Below, one piece after another: positions 12,703-23,622 of a DNA stretch of 64,000 bases. Source of the stretch: Euphorbia lathyris (Eukaryota > Streptophyta > Magnoliopsida > Malpighiales > Euphorbiaceae). The notes under the pieces are model-generated. The model made no database searches, was not told the DNA's origin, and saw only the letters and a list, made by a program, of their open reading frames with translations. The stretch lies in the NCBI RefSeq assembly GCF_963576675.1, contig NC_088918.1:61645001-61709000 (forward strand). Reading direction: 5' to 3'. Positions within the stretch are counted from its first letter, which is position 1; the number at the start of each line of letters is the position of its first letter. Position numbers and translations under genes: made by a program.

Positions 12703-13797
12703 TCACCACCGAGTGTCATGCATGACCCAATTAGAGCTATCCCTCCCTGAGGACCTATCAAGGATAGAAGTTGATCTACTTCTTCTTGTCAAACTAGATT
12801 CATCATTAACACGTCTGCGAATCCTTCCAAAAAATGAAAAGAAATTGCGAAATGCACGACTTAAACCCCCTCCGCGTCTTGATCTTCTTCCACTGGGTGC
12901 CCATGAAATCCTCCTAGGCGCCCCACTGGGAGTGTTGAATCCACCATCCACCTCAGTAAATACAACAGGAAGCTCCCTCTCTGCCGCTCTCATTCCACCG
13001 GAAAATCTCCCTACCGCAAAGCCACCACCAGGCAGTCTCCATATAGTTAAACCTACAGTTTCTTCACTTGCTTGGGGTGAATTTCTACCACTATTGCTTC
13101 CATTTCCATGAACATCTGTTGGTAGTTCATGGCGACATACTGGACAAGAATTGCGCAGAGTTAACCACGGAAGGATACATTCGGAATGATATATATGCTT
13201 ACAAGGCATCTCGCGCGCCTCTGAGTCGAGCTCAAATGGCTCTTTACAAACTGCGCAGTGGGATTCCATACAAATATGATTAGAAAGGATTTTGACAACA
13301 GGCATAGACTCAATTGCTGCTTTTGAAGCTGGTGGTTGCTCGAATCGACCAACGCCGTTGATTTCCAATTGAGTCAACTGTTCAAGAAGCCGATCGAAAC
13401 CCGACCCCATCAAGAACTCCGACATACTCGCCGGCAAAGGACGTAGGCCAGACCCAGCACCATCATCATAGTATAGCTCAAAATTTCCGGAAGCTCCATC
13501 ATTCGGCCCACCGCCATCTGGAGGCCCACGGAGAACGATGACGGGGTTAAAAGGGGATCGATCTCCACTCCGTCGATTGCGGCGTAATCTTGGGGCGGCG
13601 ATTGAATCGGTATGAGACGGGTACGTTTCGTCGACAGGGAAGCGATGTTGGATAGGAGAGCGAGGAGGAGTCCCAATTTCCTCGACAAAACCGCCACCAC
13701 AATCAGGGCAGAGGATCGAATCTTGGGATGAAGGAATCCTAGCCGTAATGAAACGATTGCATCTGTAGCACCAAAAAGATGATCCAATAGCAGCCAT
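12703..13797 (-). CDS. RING-H2 E3 ubiquitin ligase, RDUF/RHC2A-like (DUF1117)
   Basis: An uninterrupted 364-aa ORF. Residues 9-40 form a zinc ribbon (C10, C13, C30, C33), as in zinc_ribbon_9 proteins. Residues 181-221 are a canonical RING-H2 finger: C181, C184, C199, H201, H204, C207, C218, C221, with the WL pair before the last Cys pair that contacts E2 enzymes. Residues 249-268 ('GLTIWRLPGGGFAVGRFSGG') are the hallmark of DUF1117. The tail is very basic and Ser/Arg-rich. Zinc ribbon, RING-H2 and DUF1117 together define the RDUF1/RDUF2 and RHC2A group of cytosolic or nuclear E3 ligases, some tied to ABA and drought response. The group is usually intronless, as here. Which paralogue this is cannot be decided by eye. 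The start 'MAAIGSSFWCYRC' sits right before the first zinc pair, as in homologues. Confidence 0.93.
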   Translation of the reverse strand: MAAIGSSFWCYRCNRFITARIPSSQDSILCPDCGGGFVEEIGTPPRSPIQHRFPVDETYPSHTDSIAAPRLRRNRRSGDRSPFNPVIVLRGPPDGGGPNDGASGNFELYYDDGAGSGLRPLPASMSEFLMGSGFDRLLEQLTQLEINGVGRFEQPPASKAAIESMPVVKILSNHICMESHCAVCKEPFELDSEAREMPCKHIYHSECILPWLTLRNSCPVCRHELPTDVHGNGSNSGRNSPQASEETVGLTIWRLPGGGFAVGRFSGGMRAAERELPVVFTEVDGGFNTPSGAPRRISWAPSGRRSRRGGGLSRAFRNFFSFFGRIRRRVNDESSLTRRSRSTSILDRSSGRDSSNWVMHDTRW

Positions 13798-14092
13798 GTG
13801 AAAGATTGTGAAACTGAAACACTCGGAGAAACCCTAGAAGTACCCCTTCACCAATCAAAAAGGGAAAGAATAGTAGGCCAGCTATGAGATCGAATTGAAA
13901 TGGATAAAGAGCAAGGAATGAAGGAAATGAAATCAGTGAACAGAAAAGCTCTATAATTTGCAAGATGTAACAAGTGAAGGGGGCAATCGTGTGTGTGATT
14001 GAGAGAGAAAGAGAGAAAGAAAGAAAGAAAAAGTGTAATGGTGAAAAATAGAGGTGAAGTTGGTATGAAAATTGCAAGGGAAAGCGCGTCAT
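13798..14092 (-). promoter_or_regulatory. 5' leader of the RING gene with CT-rich tract
   Basis: Directly upstream of the ATG the minus strand is strongly pyrimidine-rich, with a TTTCTTTCTTTC / CTCTCTCTC tract (plus-strand GA repeats at about 13999-14033). CT-rich leaders are common in plant housekeeping transcripts. No clear TATA box was located, so promoter position is inferred. Confidence 0.35.
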
Positions 14093-14320
14093 TGATTTGT
14101 GGTTAAGCGTGCTACTTACGCCTGTAATTTCTTAATTCATTATAATTTTTCTACCAAAGTTGAATCCCTAATTTTTCTTATCCAATTAGGTTCTAGTACA
14201 AACTGAAATTATAGTTAATTTATATTTTTATAAAATTATCTATGTTTTTAATCTAATGGATGATCAAACACTTTGTAAGTGGTTATTGTAATTCAAACTT
14301 GATAATAGGTTAATGTTATT

Positions 14321-15376
14321 TGTTGGGTTTTGAATGAAGTTTGGGATGAACGTAAAAGGATCCGGATTTTACACGGCTGAAAGTTTAGTGTGGACAGAGA
14401 TTCCTATAGAGGCGGTGTATGTGAAGCTTACTATTCTGATAGAATGTTAGTTCATGAATAGAAGTGAAGTCATACCCTAATTAGGATTGTAATTGGGACT
14501 ATAAAAGGTAGGGCGCATAGAGCGTTCAGGTACATTTTATATATTTTATCTAGCCTATTTACTTATTTGTTCTTAAGAAAGATACTGATTTAGGTATCAG
14601 AGAGTCCCTCATCGGTCGTCGGTGCCTCCTTTGTTTTGCAATAAGCAATCGAATCTCGACGAAGGATCATACATCTAGCCATAAGAAATCTACCATAATT
14701 ATCATTAGTGTAGTGAGAGTGGAGTTGAGAAATACCCATGATTCCTCAAATCCTGAAATCGTGATGACCGGTAGTGGATTTGGCAAAAAAAAAAGGTCAC
14801 CGACGAGACCCTCGACAATGAAGTACCAGTTGCCACGCTCATAGAGTCTATCGAAAAATTTCTACAAAAGGTTGTTTTTGCCATGAGTGCAAAAAATGTG
14901 ATCACTTTCTCCATGGTTCTCACCAAAATAGTCTCCAAGTTAGGGAGAACAACAAACCTCCCCAAATACATATAAGTATGATGGTCGGACTAACCGTTAG
15001 TAACCCGTTCCAAACCCCATTTGAGAGTGGCATGATTGGAATTGGGTTGAAACTTAAAAATTTATTCATGGGTACATATGGAGGCGTATCAAAATGTATG
15101 GGTGGAGAACATATTACTATGTAAGCAATAGATTCATCGATCCTCACTCTGATTTAGTGTTGAGAAGAGATATGAATACATTGATCCTCACTCTGATTTA
15201 GTGTTGAGAAGACAAATGAATACATCGACTCGTGCAATGTCTGAAGCCACCATTACAAACACGAGACCTACAGTCTAGTAGCATACATCTTTGGGATGTC
15301 CACAACATATAAGGAGTCAGTTTCCAGGTCTACATCCCATGGGCTCCTACATGTATGCTATATATGTCGCATATCT
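14321..15376 (+). mobile_element. Gypsy LTR and 5' part (left of CACTA)
   Basis: An LTR-like start TGTTGGGTTTTG at 14321 is followed by a TATA box (CTATAAAAGG near 14500) and transcribed-leader-like text. From about 14750 the plus strand contains broken gag N-terminal-like sequence. A 43-bp tandem duplication (CCTCACTCTGATTTAGTGTT) lies at 15141-15225. The gag reading resumes at 20003 beyond the CACTA insertion. The LTR 3' edge is uncertain (around 14650). Confidence 0.5.
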
Positions 15377-15894
15377 CACTACGCCAAAACCCTCTTCAGA
15401 CGACGATTAAAAACCGTCGTCCCGCATGATATAAATCTGTCACATGGCTCGCTGCCATCTAATAAGGCATCAGATGACGGTCGAGTTCTGTCATCTTTCG
15501 CAGCGACAGACGACACGCGCTTCCTGTCATATTTTCCATGTTACAACGACGTTAGACTTAGTTGAAACCGTAGTATTGGCTGATTTCTAATGACCTATTT
15601 TTTATATATACTGTCATTGTAGTATGTCAAACCATAGACCTTTTACTTGTCATACGATATTTTTTATTATTGTTTGTGTCATTGTAGATAAGTTACGACG
15701 ATAGTTTTCCTCTTTGTTACTGTCGTTTGAAGGTGTTTCAGATGACGTTGTCTTTAAATTTTTTGTCTTGTGCGTGGATTTCACATGACATTTCCAGGCT
15801 GCTTGGGTCCGAAAATTAACAAAGTTAACATCATGTACTTTCGTTTCATGCATAGCCATGGCGGAAGGTTATAAACAACCATTATGACTGGCCA

Positions 15895-16623
15895 ACACGA
15901 GTAGGTGCTGCTAAGATTTCCAAATGGGTTAAAACCATCTGAAGATAGTCATATCCTAAGGTTCCTAGGTTCGCTACCAAAATCTGGCCACTTAGTGTCA
16001 ATCATTTGCCAAGTTGGGGAATCATCTGGATGTCTCATCAATCCATCCTTTTTCCTACCAGTCGAGTGCCAAGTAAGTTCCTTAGGGTAACTGTGGACTT
16101 AAACATTCTTCTAAACCTTGGGATTGGTGGAAAATACCATAAATTCTTAGCTGCTACCCCTACCTTCTCTGTATTATCCCTAGCTAGTTTCCACCTAGAG
16201 ACATTACATGATGGACATCGTGTAGCACCCTCATTAACATCTCTATACAAAATGCAGTCATTAGGACATACATCAATCTTCTCATATTTCATCCCTAAAG
16301 CATGAAGAGTTTTTTTGCCTCATTAGCATACATTGGCATTTCATTCCCATCAGGAAGAATGGTGTGAAACAACAATAAAATGTCAGTATAACAAGACTCG
16401 GTCAGACCATGTTTAGCTTTCAGATTAAAGGTTTGTAGTAAACCATTCATCTTGGTGGATTTAGTACAACTAGGATACAAAGGCTTGTCTCCATCATGAA
16501 CGAAATGCATAAATTCATCTGACTCTACTGAGCACCCATCTTCTTCTAAATCTCTCCCTAAGTCATGGTTCATTTCAACTATTTCAGAACTCTCACTTAT
16601 ATGATTTGAGTCTGCGATAGAAC
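15895..16623 (-). pseudogene. CACTA TNP2-type transposase fragment, frameshifted
   Basis: Reading on the minus strand from 16623: an acidic stretch, then 'DKPLYPSC' and 'NGLLQTFNLKAKHGLTESC' typical of the TNP2 N-terminal region, then 'YEKIDVCPNDCILYR' and a 'CPSCNVSRW' zinc-like Cys pair. Conserved 'MRHPDD...DFGSEPRNLR' wording continues to about 15895 in open minus-strand sequence. Near 16303 the frame breaks at a run of seven A (minus strand) where one more base would keep the family reading. The protein stops where the element is deleted. The 5' part lies beyond the nested insertion at 18846-19154. Confidence 0.8.
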
Positions 16624-18845
16624 TGTCACGACCCAACCCAGGCCATGACCGGCGCATAAATTAAATTAACCTTAATCTATGCTAGCCTCAATTCTGAACT
16701 AATAGAAATTCCAAAATTTACTAGCAAAATATCAAACTCGTCTCTATTACATCAATAAACCTTAAAAGAATCAAATGTGCAAGTCTAAACCTCAATAATC
16801 AAAATTCTCTAACGGACAAAATAAAGCTAAATTCTTAAGCAGTCTCCTTCAACAACAATCCAAGGGTTACCTCACGAACAAGGACCTTAATCTGAAAAAA
16901 GAAAGATTCAACGTGGTATGAGATTTTCGTCTATGTGAGCGAAAACCTCAGTGAGCAGTAGCTATAGCACACAACAGAAAAGGAACATGCAGGCAGGCTG
17001 ATACTCTTAAAACATGATAATTATAATTCAAAATATAGTATTTCAAAGTCAGTTAAACTAAAGGGTCGATATAAGATAATCAATTCAAATACTGGTAATC
17101 AATTGTCAAACAAATACTGAAGCCTTTCAAAATATCAAATATTAGAATAATCAGAAAATAAGACAAAAGCTTTAAAACACATGGTACAGTGTAACAGAGT
17201 GGTTATACTGCACACCACCAGGGCCAGATAAATGGTAAGCGCGCTACCAATAACAGATACAGATAACAGATAATTGTCTTCACCGATCTTATGCATGATT
17301 CTAATGTTGACACAACTAACGATAAAACTGACAACTGGCATCATGACTCGAAGACAAATGCAAAGTCCTAATGTTATGAAGATCGGTGAGAGGCCACATA
17401 ACAGATACAGATATACTGAGCACTTGTACCAGTTTGAAAAACATATAATATACATATATAAATCAGAAAATCATAACTGATTGAATCAGATTTCTAAAAT
17501 AAAAGTAATAACGGCGATAAATCGCGTATCAGAAAGTACAGATCATATCAAATCAAATTTTAATAACTTCTTTGTAACTGGTAATAAAACAAATAAAATA
17601 TGAAGGGCCTGTTCCCAGAATATACGCTCCAATACTAAGGATATTTAGTAAACAGAATGTTCAAAATCTACGCTTTTATAGACAGAAACATATAATCAAA
17701 TGTTAATTTTTGATAAACAGTTTAAAGTCTGATATTTCAATCAAACAGTGTCGTGTACTATAATTACCACTCACCTGATATCCAGCCGAATGATAAACCT
17801 AAGAATCCTGGCAGCTCATCACTCAATCGACCGAAGGAATAGTATCTCCTATAAATTCTAGCAGGAAAAACATCACCGAATTAATCTAAGGCTAGGATTA
17901 GAATTAAATCGGTAGGAGGTTCTGAATTCTTTTGGGGAAAAATGAAAATCAACAAAATGTAAAAGGTATAAACAAGAGTTTAACCTAACAATTTTCAATT
18001 ATGTTAAAAAAAAAACTCAATTAAGATAACCTGATAAATTTAAAGTTTATGTTCCATCAAAAGCATTAATATGCATAGTTAGATATTAAACACATCAAAC
18101 AACCCAATTAAAGAAATATATTAATGTTTTAAACGAAACTAAAATTTCAAACCATACTTATTCGACCCAAAAGAGCAGTTTGGAAATAATGGTGCAATAA
18201 AACCATTTTAATTAGGATCTTTAATTTAAATAAATTTTGACACAGAACAAAAGAGAAAAAAGGATAATGGGTTGAAAGAGGGTTGACACAAAAACTACAA
18301 ATCTTACTCCTACATAATAAAAAAAATAATATGTTTAATACCAGGACCAAATGGGTTGAATTTATAGATTTCAGATTTGTATAAAATAGAAAAAGAACTC
18401 ACTCTCTATACATGGAACTTATTCTCTGCGCCAAAAAAAATGAAATAATATATATAAAAAAGAAACTAAAATCAAACTTATTGATCAATTGAAAGACTAA
18501 GGTCCAATCTACAAACAATCAACCCAAGGAAAAACCAGGTTGTCAGTGGCACATGAAGAACTTCAGAGTGTGAAAGAAAAAAAAAAGAGGCGGAAGTTTA
18601 TTGGCTATTTTCTTTGATACCCATAAAAAAAATGAGAACAGTAAATAGGGTTTAAGATGGTGGTGGTCTCTATTTAGGAGGAAAAATGAGAAAGCCTTTG
18701 AACACAATAATAACTTGAAATAAATAAAAGATATTCTTTATAACATAAATTTATTCTTCTAAATAACGCAAATTTTGTTATATAAAAAAATACTTTAATT
18801 AAGTAAAAATAAAATAGATATATTATCTAGGTTAGGGTCATTACA
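16624..18845. mobile_element. 2222-bp TG...CA element, solo LTR or non-autonomous
   Basis: Perfect 5-bp target duplication AGAAC (16619-16623, 18846-18850). Termini TGTCACGACCC and GGGTCATTACA are 9/11 inverted repeats beginning TG and ending CA, as in LTRs. Removing it rejoins the CACTA transposase reading in phase. No gag, pol, primer-binding site or second LTR was found, so a long solo LTR fits best; a large non-autonomous element (LARD/TRIM-like) is the alternative. The TGTCACGACCCAA start followed by a CATGACCGGC palindrome half is, to my recollection, common in dicot repeats. Confidence 0.72.
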
Positions 18846-19154
18846 AGAACACTCATCGTGCCATACCCAAGTTGTATATGTTTTCATAATTCCATTACAG
18901 ATTAAATGATCCTTAATAAAGTCAATACTACCACCTCTAAGGTTACAACATTTGACACAAGGACAGAAAATATAGTTTGGGTTTGTAGCATTATCAGTTG
19001 CAAACTTCAGAAACTCTTGTAAGCCTTCTAAACTGTAGTAATCTCCTATTAGCCAGCATCCATGATTTATCCATCTTGAACAAACATAATCTATAATCAG
19101 TTTTATTCTAACTAATAGCAATAAACACATACATTGACAAACAACAAACAACAA
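18846..19154 (-). pseudogene. CACTA transposase-associated domain
   Basis: The minus-strand reading 'SRWINHG...GLQEFLKFATDN...CPCVKCCN...DFIKDHLICNGIMKTYTTWVWHDE' matches the transposase-associated domain (PF13963 type), with its CPCxxC motif, that starts plant CACTA TNP2 proteins. It lies upstream of the main transposase fragment in that protein's direction. The last codons of the open frame come from the nested element; the true junction is at 18846. The hydrophobic N-terminus of the longest ORF is probably intronic. Confidence 0.78.
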
Positions 19155-20002
19155 AGAAACCCAATATGTATATGTAAATGTATCTGCAAGACTATAAACC
19201 CAGAATCAAAAGTACATGAAAGAATCATCCAAAGTAAACCCAGCATCAAAAGCACATGAAAGAATCATCCAATTAGAACAGCATTGCCAAAAAACCAGAT
19301 AAACATAAAAAAATAAACAGATATACTAAAACCACATAAAACCCTTATTTCAGAATGTAAATACCTAATTTTAAGCAAACAAACTTTGAATTATTCAAAG
19401 AATATGCAGTAGATTAAGTCAAAACTAACATGCAGATAGTATAATAATTTCAAGAACAATCGTCATGAACATAGCGTAATGTCTTAAATAAACCCTAAAA
19501 AGAACCTTACCGAGATGAAGAATTAACGAGTTAGAAGACGATTCACCCGATTGAGAGAGATAAACCAAGCAGGAGAAGATGAATTGTGTTTAGGGCTTTT
19601 ACAAAGGTGGAGATCAAAGGAGAAGATGAGTTCGAAAGACTGGGTTTAGGCTAAATTGGCCTTATATACCCCGTTCTTTTTTAAGCGCGCAAAATAAAAG
19701 TTAGAGTTTTTGCTCCCCCGCTTTTCTAATATTTGGTTGCCGCTTTTTTTTATTTTCCTATAACAATGACAATCATTTATTCGAAGTGTCGTTTGATGGT
19801 TGAGTGACTTTTCCATAAAAACCGCATTCTTTTGGGATGACAACATACTGTAATCGTAACGTCATATGAGAATCGAGCGCATTTTTTATTTCGCCTTCAG
19901 ATGACATAGAATTAAAATACTATCACGAAAAATATTCAGACGACATGAAAACAAATGTCGGTCATGTATCTTGTGTCATGTGAAAGGGAGAATGGCATAG
20001 TG

Positions 20003-20640
20003 TTTGATGAGTCCTCTAGTAGGTAACTTTCCACCTGGTTATAACCTTCAATTTTCACTGTTTTTTCCTATATAAGATACCAAATAGGGCTATTTTAGGG
20101 ATCGGCCACATCTTAAAGAACCACCGCTCAAACTAGTGTAGTAAATTTAAATCCTAACACTCAGAGTGAAGGGCTCGATAAGGCAGTAGCATCGACTTTA
20201 GAAAGATACGAAGTCGATATGGGTTAACAATTATTGAAGAATCAAGATTCTCACTTCGCTCCATATATACTCAAATGGCCAAGGGACATGAAGTTCAATC
20301 AATCGAGCTTGCCAAAGTATAGAAGGGGTATGGATCTCACCATTCATGTGAGGAATTATAAGGACATAATGGTTGGACGTGGATCTAATGATGCATTATT
20401 ATGCTGAATCTTTTCAACCACTTTGATTGGACCCACATCATGCGGGTTTCAAGCCTTAGATGTAGGATTGATACACATCTTGGGGCAGCTGAAGAACGAG
20501 TTATGTGCAAAACTTATGGCATACATCCCATTTGCCATCGCTTGTCCGGCGTTGTATAACCTCCACTAGAAACTAAGTGAATCTTTAAGGGATTGTGTGG
20601 AAAAGTTCAACAAAACATGTTTGAACATAAGGAAAGTAGA
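20003..20640 (+). mobile_element. Gypsy gag fragment (right of CACTA)
   Basis: From about 20230 the plus strand reads 'FNQSSLPKYRRGMDLTIHVRNYKDIM' and, after stops, 'LRDCVEKFNK'. This follows the retrotransposon gag core pattern (P-x-Y-x-G...DPxxH...Y). Several stops and frame changes make it dead. It continues the leader and gag start found left of the CACTA insertion. It breaks off near 20640. Confidence 0.62.
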
Positions 20641-22182
20641 TTTTGTGATAGTGTAAGTACAGATATTTCAAACCTCAATGATGTGGTATTATTAATCTTG
20701 AGTTGCAGGTTTGATCTAGAAATTTTTTGTCTCGAAATGTTGAAGTTAAAGTTTTTAAGAAAATGAGAAAAGTCAAAGTAAGAAATTTCTTTTAAGAGAC
20801 AATCAACCTTAGTTTTTTACACACTAAGGTCAAGCGAACTTTCACTAAAATCCAAAATATACACCACTGACGCATGCACGACATGTGACACATCATCAAA
20901 CACTTTTGTATGCCAAGCCTCATCGGCCTTAAATTTTAAGATTTTAGAGCCGAACAACTCTGATAGTTAGACATGACCATTCCTTAGACCATACTTTCAA
21001 ATATTGTAAGGTCACGTCTCTAATTTCCCTATATAAATCATTCGACGCATCGGATTTAGCAGGGTGAACCTTTGATTACACAACTTTTGAGGTTTACAAG
21101 AGATCATTGAGAGATTTTCTCACATGTTCTTGACTTTTCTAGAGAAAGAAAGTGATAAATCCATAGCTTTATAACTTGCATTAGTCACAAGTACACCATA
21201 AATAAGTTATAAAGTTACTCCAACTTACAAATAGACTTGTTTTGTTTTAGTATCGTCTCATGTGGGTGGAGCTTGATTTTAGAAAGATCACCTAATCAAA
21301 CTTTTAGTATATTGGAGTAACTTTATTTAAGGAGTGAAGATCATAGAATCAAACTCTAATGCTCTAGAGGCACGCTACAAATATAACAAACTCAAAAGCC
21401 TAAATATCGTATCCTATTTTGCGTTATTTTGCTGATTTTTTTAGGTTGTGCTCAATTTTGTGAACGTTTTTGTTTTCTAGGAATAGAGGTCGATCGGTCT
21501 TGTTGTGGCTACGAACAGAGCTAGTCGTCTTTAATTTTATGAAAAAACATGCCCGAATCTCCTCATTTAGGGCCCTATCATCCTTGTCGGGTACATTTTG
21601 AGGTCAGTCGCCCTTAAATGCAATGATCTATGTTGTTACTTTTTTCATTTTTCTGTTTTAAATGGTTAAAATAAAATTGGTCTAATTTAATCCTTGGATG
21701 AAGAGTGGATTAGTGTTATTGTGGTAGTTTAGACTTTAAATCTTGTGGATCTAATGTGTTTTTCCCTCAAAGTGACGTTTTGGTTGACTTACATATGTAA
21801 ATGTATTTTGTCTTAGTTTGTATTTGTCATTTATCATTAAACAAAATTTGGTATTCTTAATTTTTATGGGGCAAAGAAGGTAAATGAGGCTTTTATTTTC
21901 GCTTTTAAGAATGTATTAAAAATGTCTATAAATCAAGTCTTTTATTCTGTTTCTTGTGAAAGAGGTATGTGTATTTCATTTGTAAAACTGTCCAAGTCTT
22001 TAAAAATAAAGTCTTGATTTTGAGTTTGTCGCAACAAAAAAAATAACGTTTGGTAGCAAAAAGACACTTAGATCCATTTTTTGGAACATTCGGAACTCAT
22101 GGCCGATCAGTCTTATCTGGGATGAAAAATGTTTGATCGGTCTTAAGACGTAGAATGGATTTTTTTTCTTTTTTTTTAATGT
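20641..22182. other. Unresolved, LTR-like sequence
   Basis: No coding potential. A TATA-like CCCTATATAAATCATTCG near 21032 followed by a leader with AGAGATCATTGAGAGATTTTC looks like an old LTR promoter, but no paired ends or target duplication were found. GATCGGTCTT recurs at 21492, 22103 (as GATCAGTCTT) and 22135 in the right half. Confidence 0.3.
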
Positions 22183-22189
22183 AAATTTT

Positions 22190-23197
22190 AGGGATAAGTA
22201 CAAAAAAAAATGTCTGTGGTATACGCGTTTTGCGAACTCGAACCTGTGGTATTTTTTTTTTTTTGCAAACAGAGGCTAAATTGACTAACGGTGTTAAAAT
22301 TCAAAGAGAAAAGAGTTAATTTGGTCCTTATATTTATTTATTTTATAAAGTAACCCCCCTAATTATCTAATTATCACAAATAAACCCCAAAATCAAAAAT
22401 AAAAATAAAAAATACATTCTTCTTCTTCTTCTTCTTCCATTAATTTCTTCTTCTTCTTCCTCCTCTCTCTCTTCTCTTCTCTTCTCCTTCCTCTCTTTCT
22501 TCTATTTTTTTAAGTTCCGAAATTTGGAAATTCCAGATTTCTAGAAATTTCCAGAAATTTGGAATTTCCAGATTTCCGATTTGGGAAATCTCAGATATCC
22601 GATTTCGGAAATCTGGAAATTCCAGATTTTCGATTTGGGAAATCTGAAATTTTCAGATTTCCGATTTCGGAAATCTGGAATCGAAAAAAAAAAGAAAAAA
22701 TAGAAGAGATAGAGGAAGAAGAAGAAGAAGAAGAAGAAGAAGAAGAACCATGGAAGAAGGAAGAGAGAGAGAGAGAGAGAAATATGTTATTCTCCTTATT
22801 AATGGAAGAAGAAGAAGAAAAGAAGAAGAAATTAATGGAAGAAGAAGAAGAAGAAGAACCATGGAAGAAGGAGAGAGAGAAAAATATTTTATTCTCCTTA
22901 TTAATGGAAGAAGAAGAAATTAATGGAAGAAGAAGAAGAAGGTATTTTTTATTTTTATTTTTGATTTTGGGGTTTATTTGTGATAATTAGATAATTAGGG
23001 GGGTTAATTTATAAAATAAATAAATATAAGGACCAAATTAACTCTTTTTTCTTTGAATTTTAACACCGTTAGTCAATTTAACCTCTGTTTGCTAACGGTT
23101 TGTAACACAGACATCTGTTTGCAAAAAAAAAAAATACCACATGTTCGAGTTTTCAAAACGCGTATACCACAGACATTTTTTTTTTGTACTTATCCCT
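22190..23197. mobile_element. Foldback element with GAA-rich core (1008 bp)
   Basis: Arms of about 230 bp are inverted copies: AGGGATAAGTAC...TGTCTGTGGTATACGCGTTTT on the left and its reverse on the right. The flanks are AAATTTT on both sides (22183-22189, 23198-23204). The middle (22418-22940) is CTT/GAA microsatellite on opposite sides of a block of short palindromes built from GATTTCCGATTTCGGAAATC. The open frames there are low-complexity Glu runs and are not genes. The superfamily is unclear. Confidence 0.72.
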
Positions 23198-23622
23198 AAA
23201 TTTTAGTCAAGTTTATTTTTTTTATTCTTGTAAGTTTATTTTAAGCTTTATATATATATATTATATATGTGTGTGTGTTTTAGGGTTAAATGAGCAAAAT
23301 TTTCATAAGATAAATAAAATACAAAAAGAGTTTTTTCCAAAGTTTAAGAATTAATTGGTTCTAGTTATTTCATAAATAATAATTGGTTGTAATGGTATAA
23401 TGTGATTAATTTTTAATTTATTCAATGATTATTTTGACCAAAATAATTGATGAATAAAATTGATAAGTGATTAGATTTTTTTTATAATAATTAATTATTT
23501 ATTAAAACTCCGCCTGTGAGGGTTACTTAGTGGCCTTTACAGCCGGTCCCAAGCCCGGACAAAGGAGGAGGGTTGCGGTAGGTTTGTGGCGGCCAGCATA
23601 AAACTTAGCCACATCTTATGAC

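Larger units (their letters stand above)
15377..20002 (-). mobile_element. CACTA (En/Spm) transposon, internally deleted
   Basis: The ends are CACTACGCCAAAACCC and GGGAGAATGGCATAGTG, i.e. CACTA-type inverted repeats starting CACTAYGCCA. The flanking triplets TCT and TTT are a near match for the usual 3-bp target duplication. Both subterminal regions contain many short direct and inverted CAGACGAC / CAGATGAC / GTCGTC motifs, the usual transposase-binding arrays (15400-15560 and 19850-19980). Coding remnants of the TNP2 transposase lie on the minus strand. Without the nested 2222-bp insertion the element is about 2.4 kb, far short of an autonomous one; the catalytic C-terminal half is gone. Confidence 0.85.

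Noticed and set aside
13410..13787. 125-aa minus-strand ORF overlapping the RING gene
   Set aside because: Out-of-frame shadow of the RING-H2 coding sequence.
22559..22990. 143-aa plus-strand ORF rich in Glu
   Set aside because: It is a translation of palindromic and GAA-repeat DNA inside a foldback element; composition is pure low complexity.
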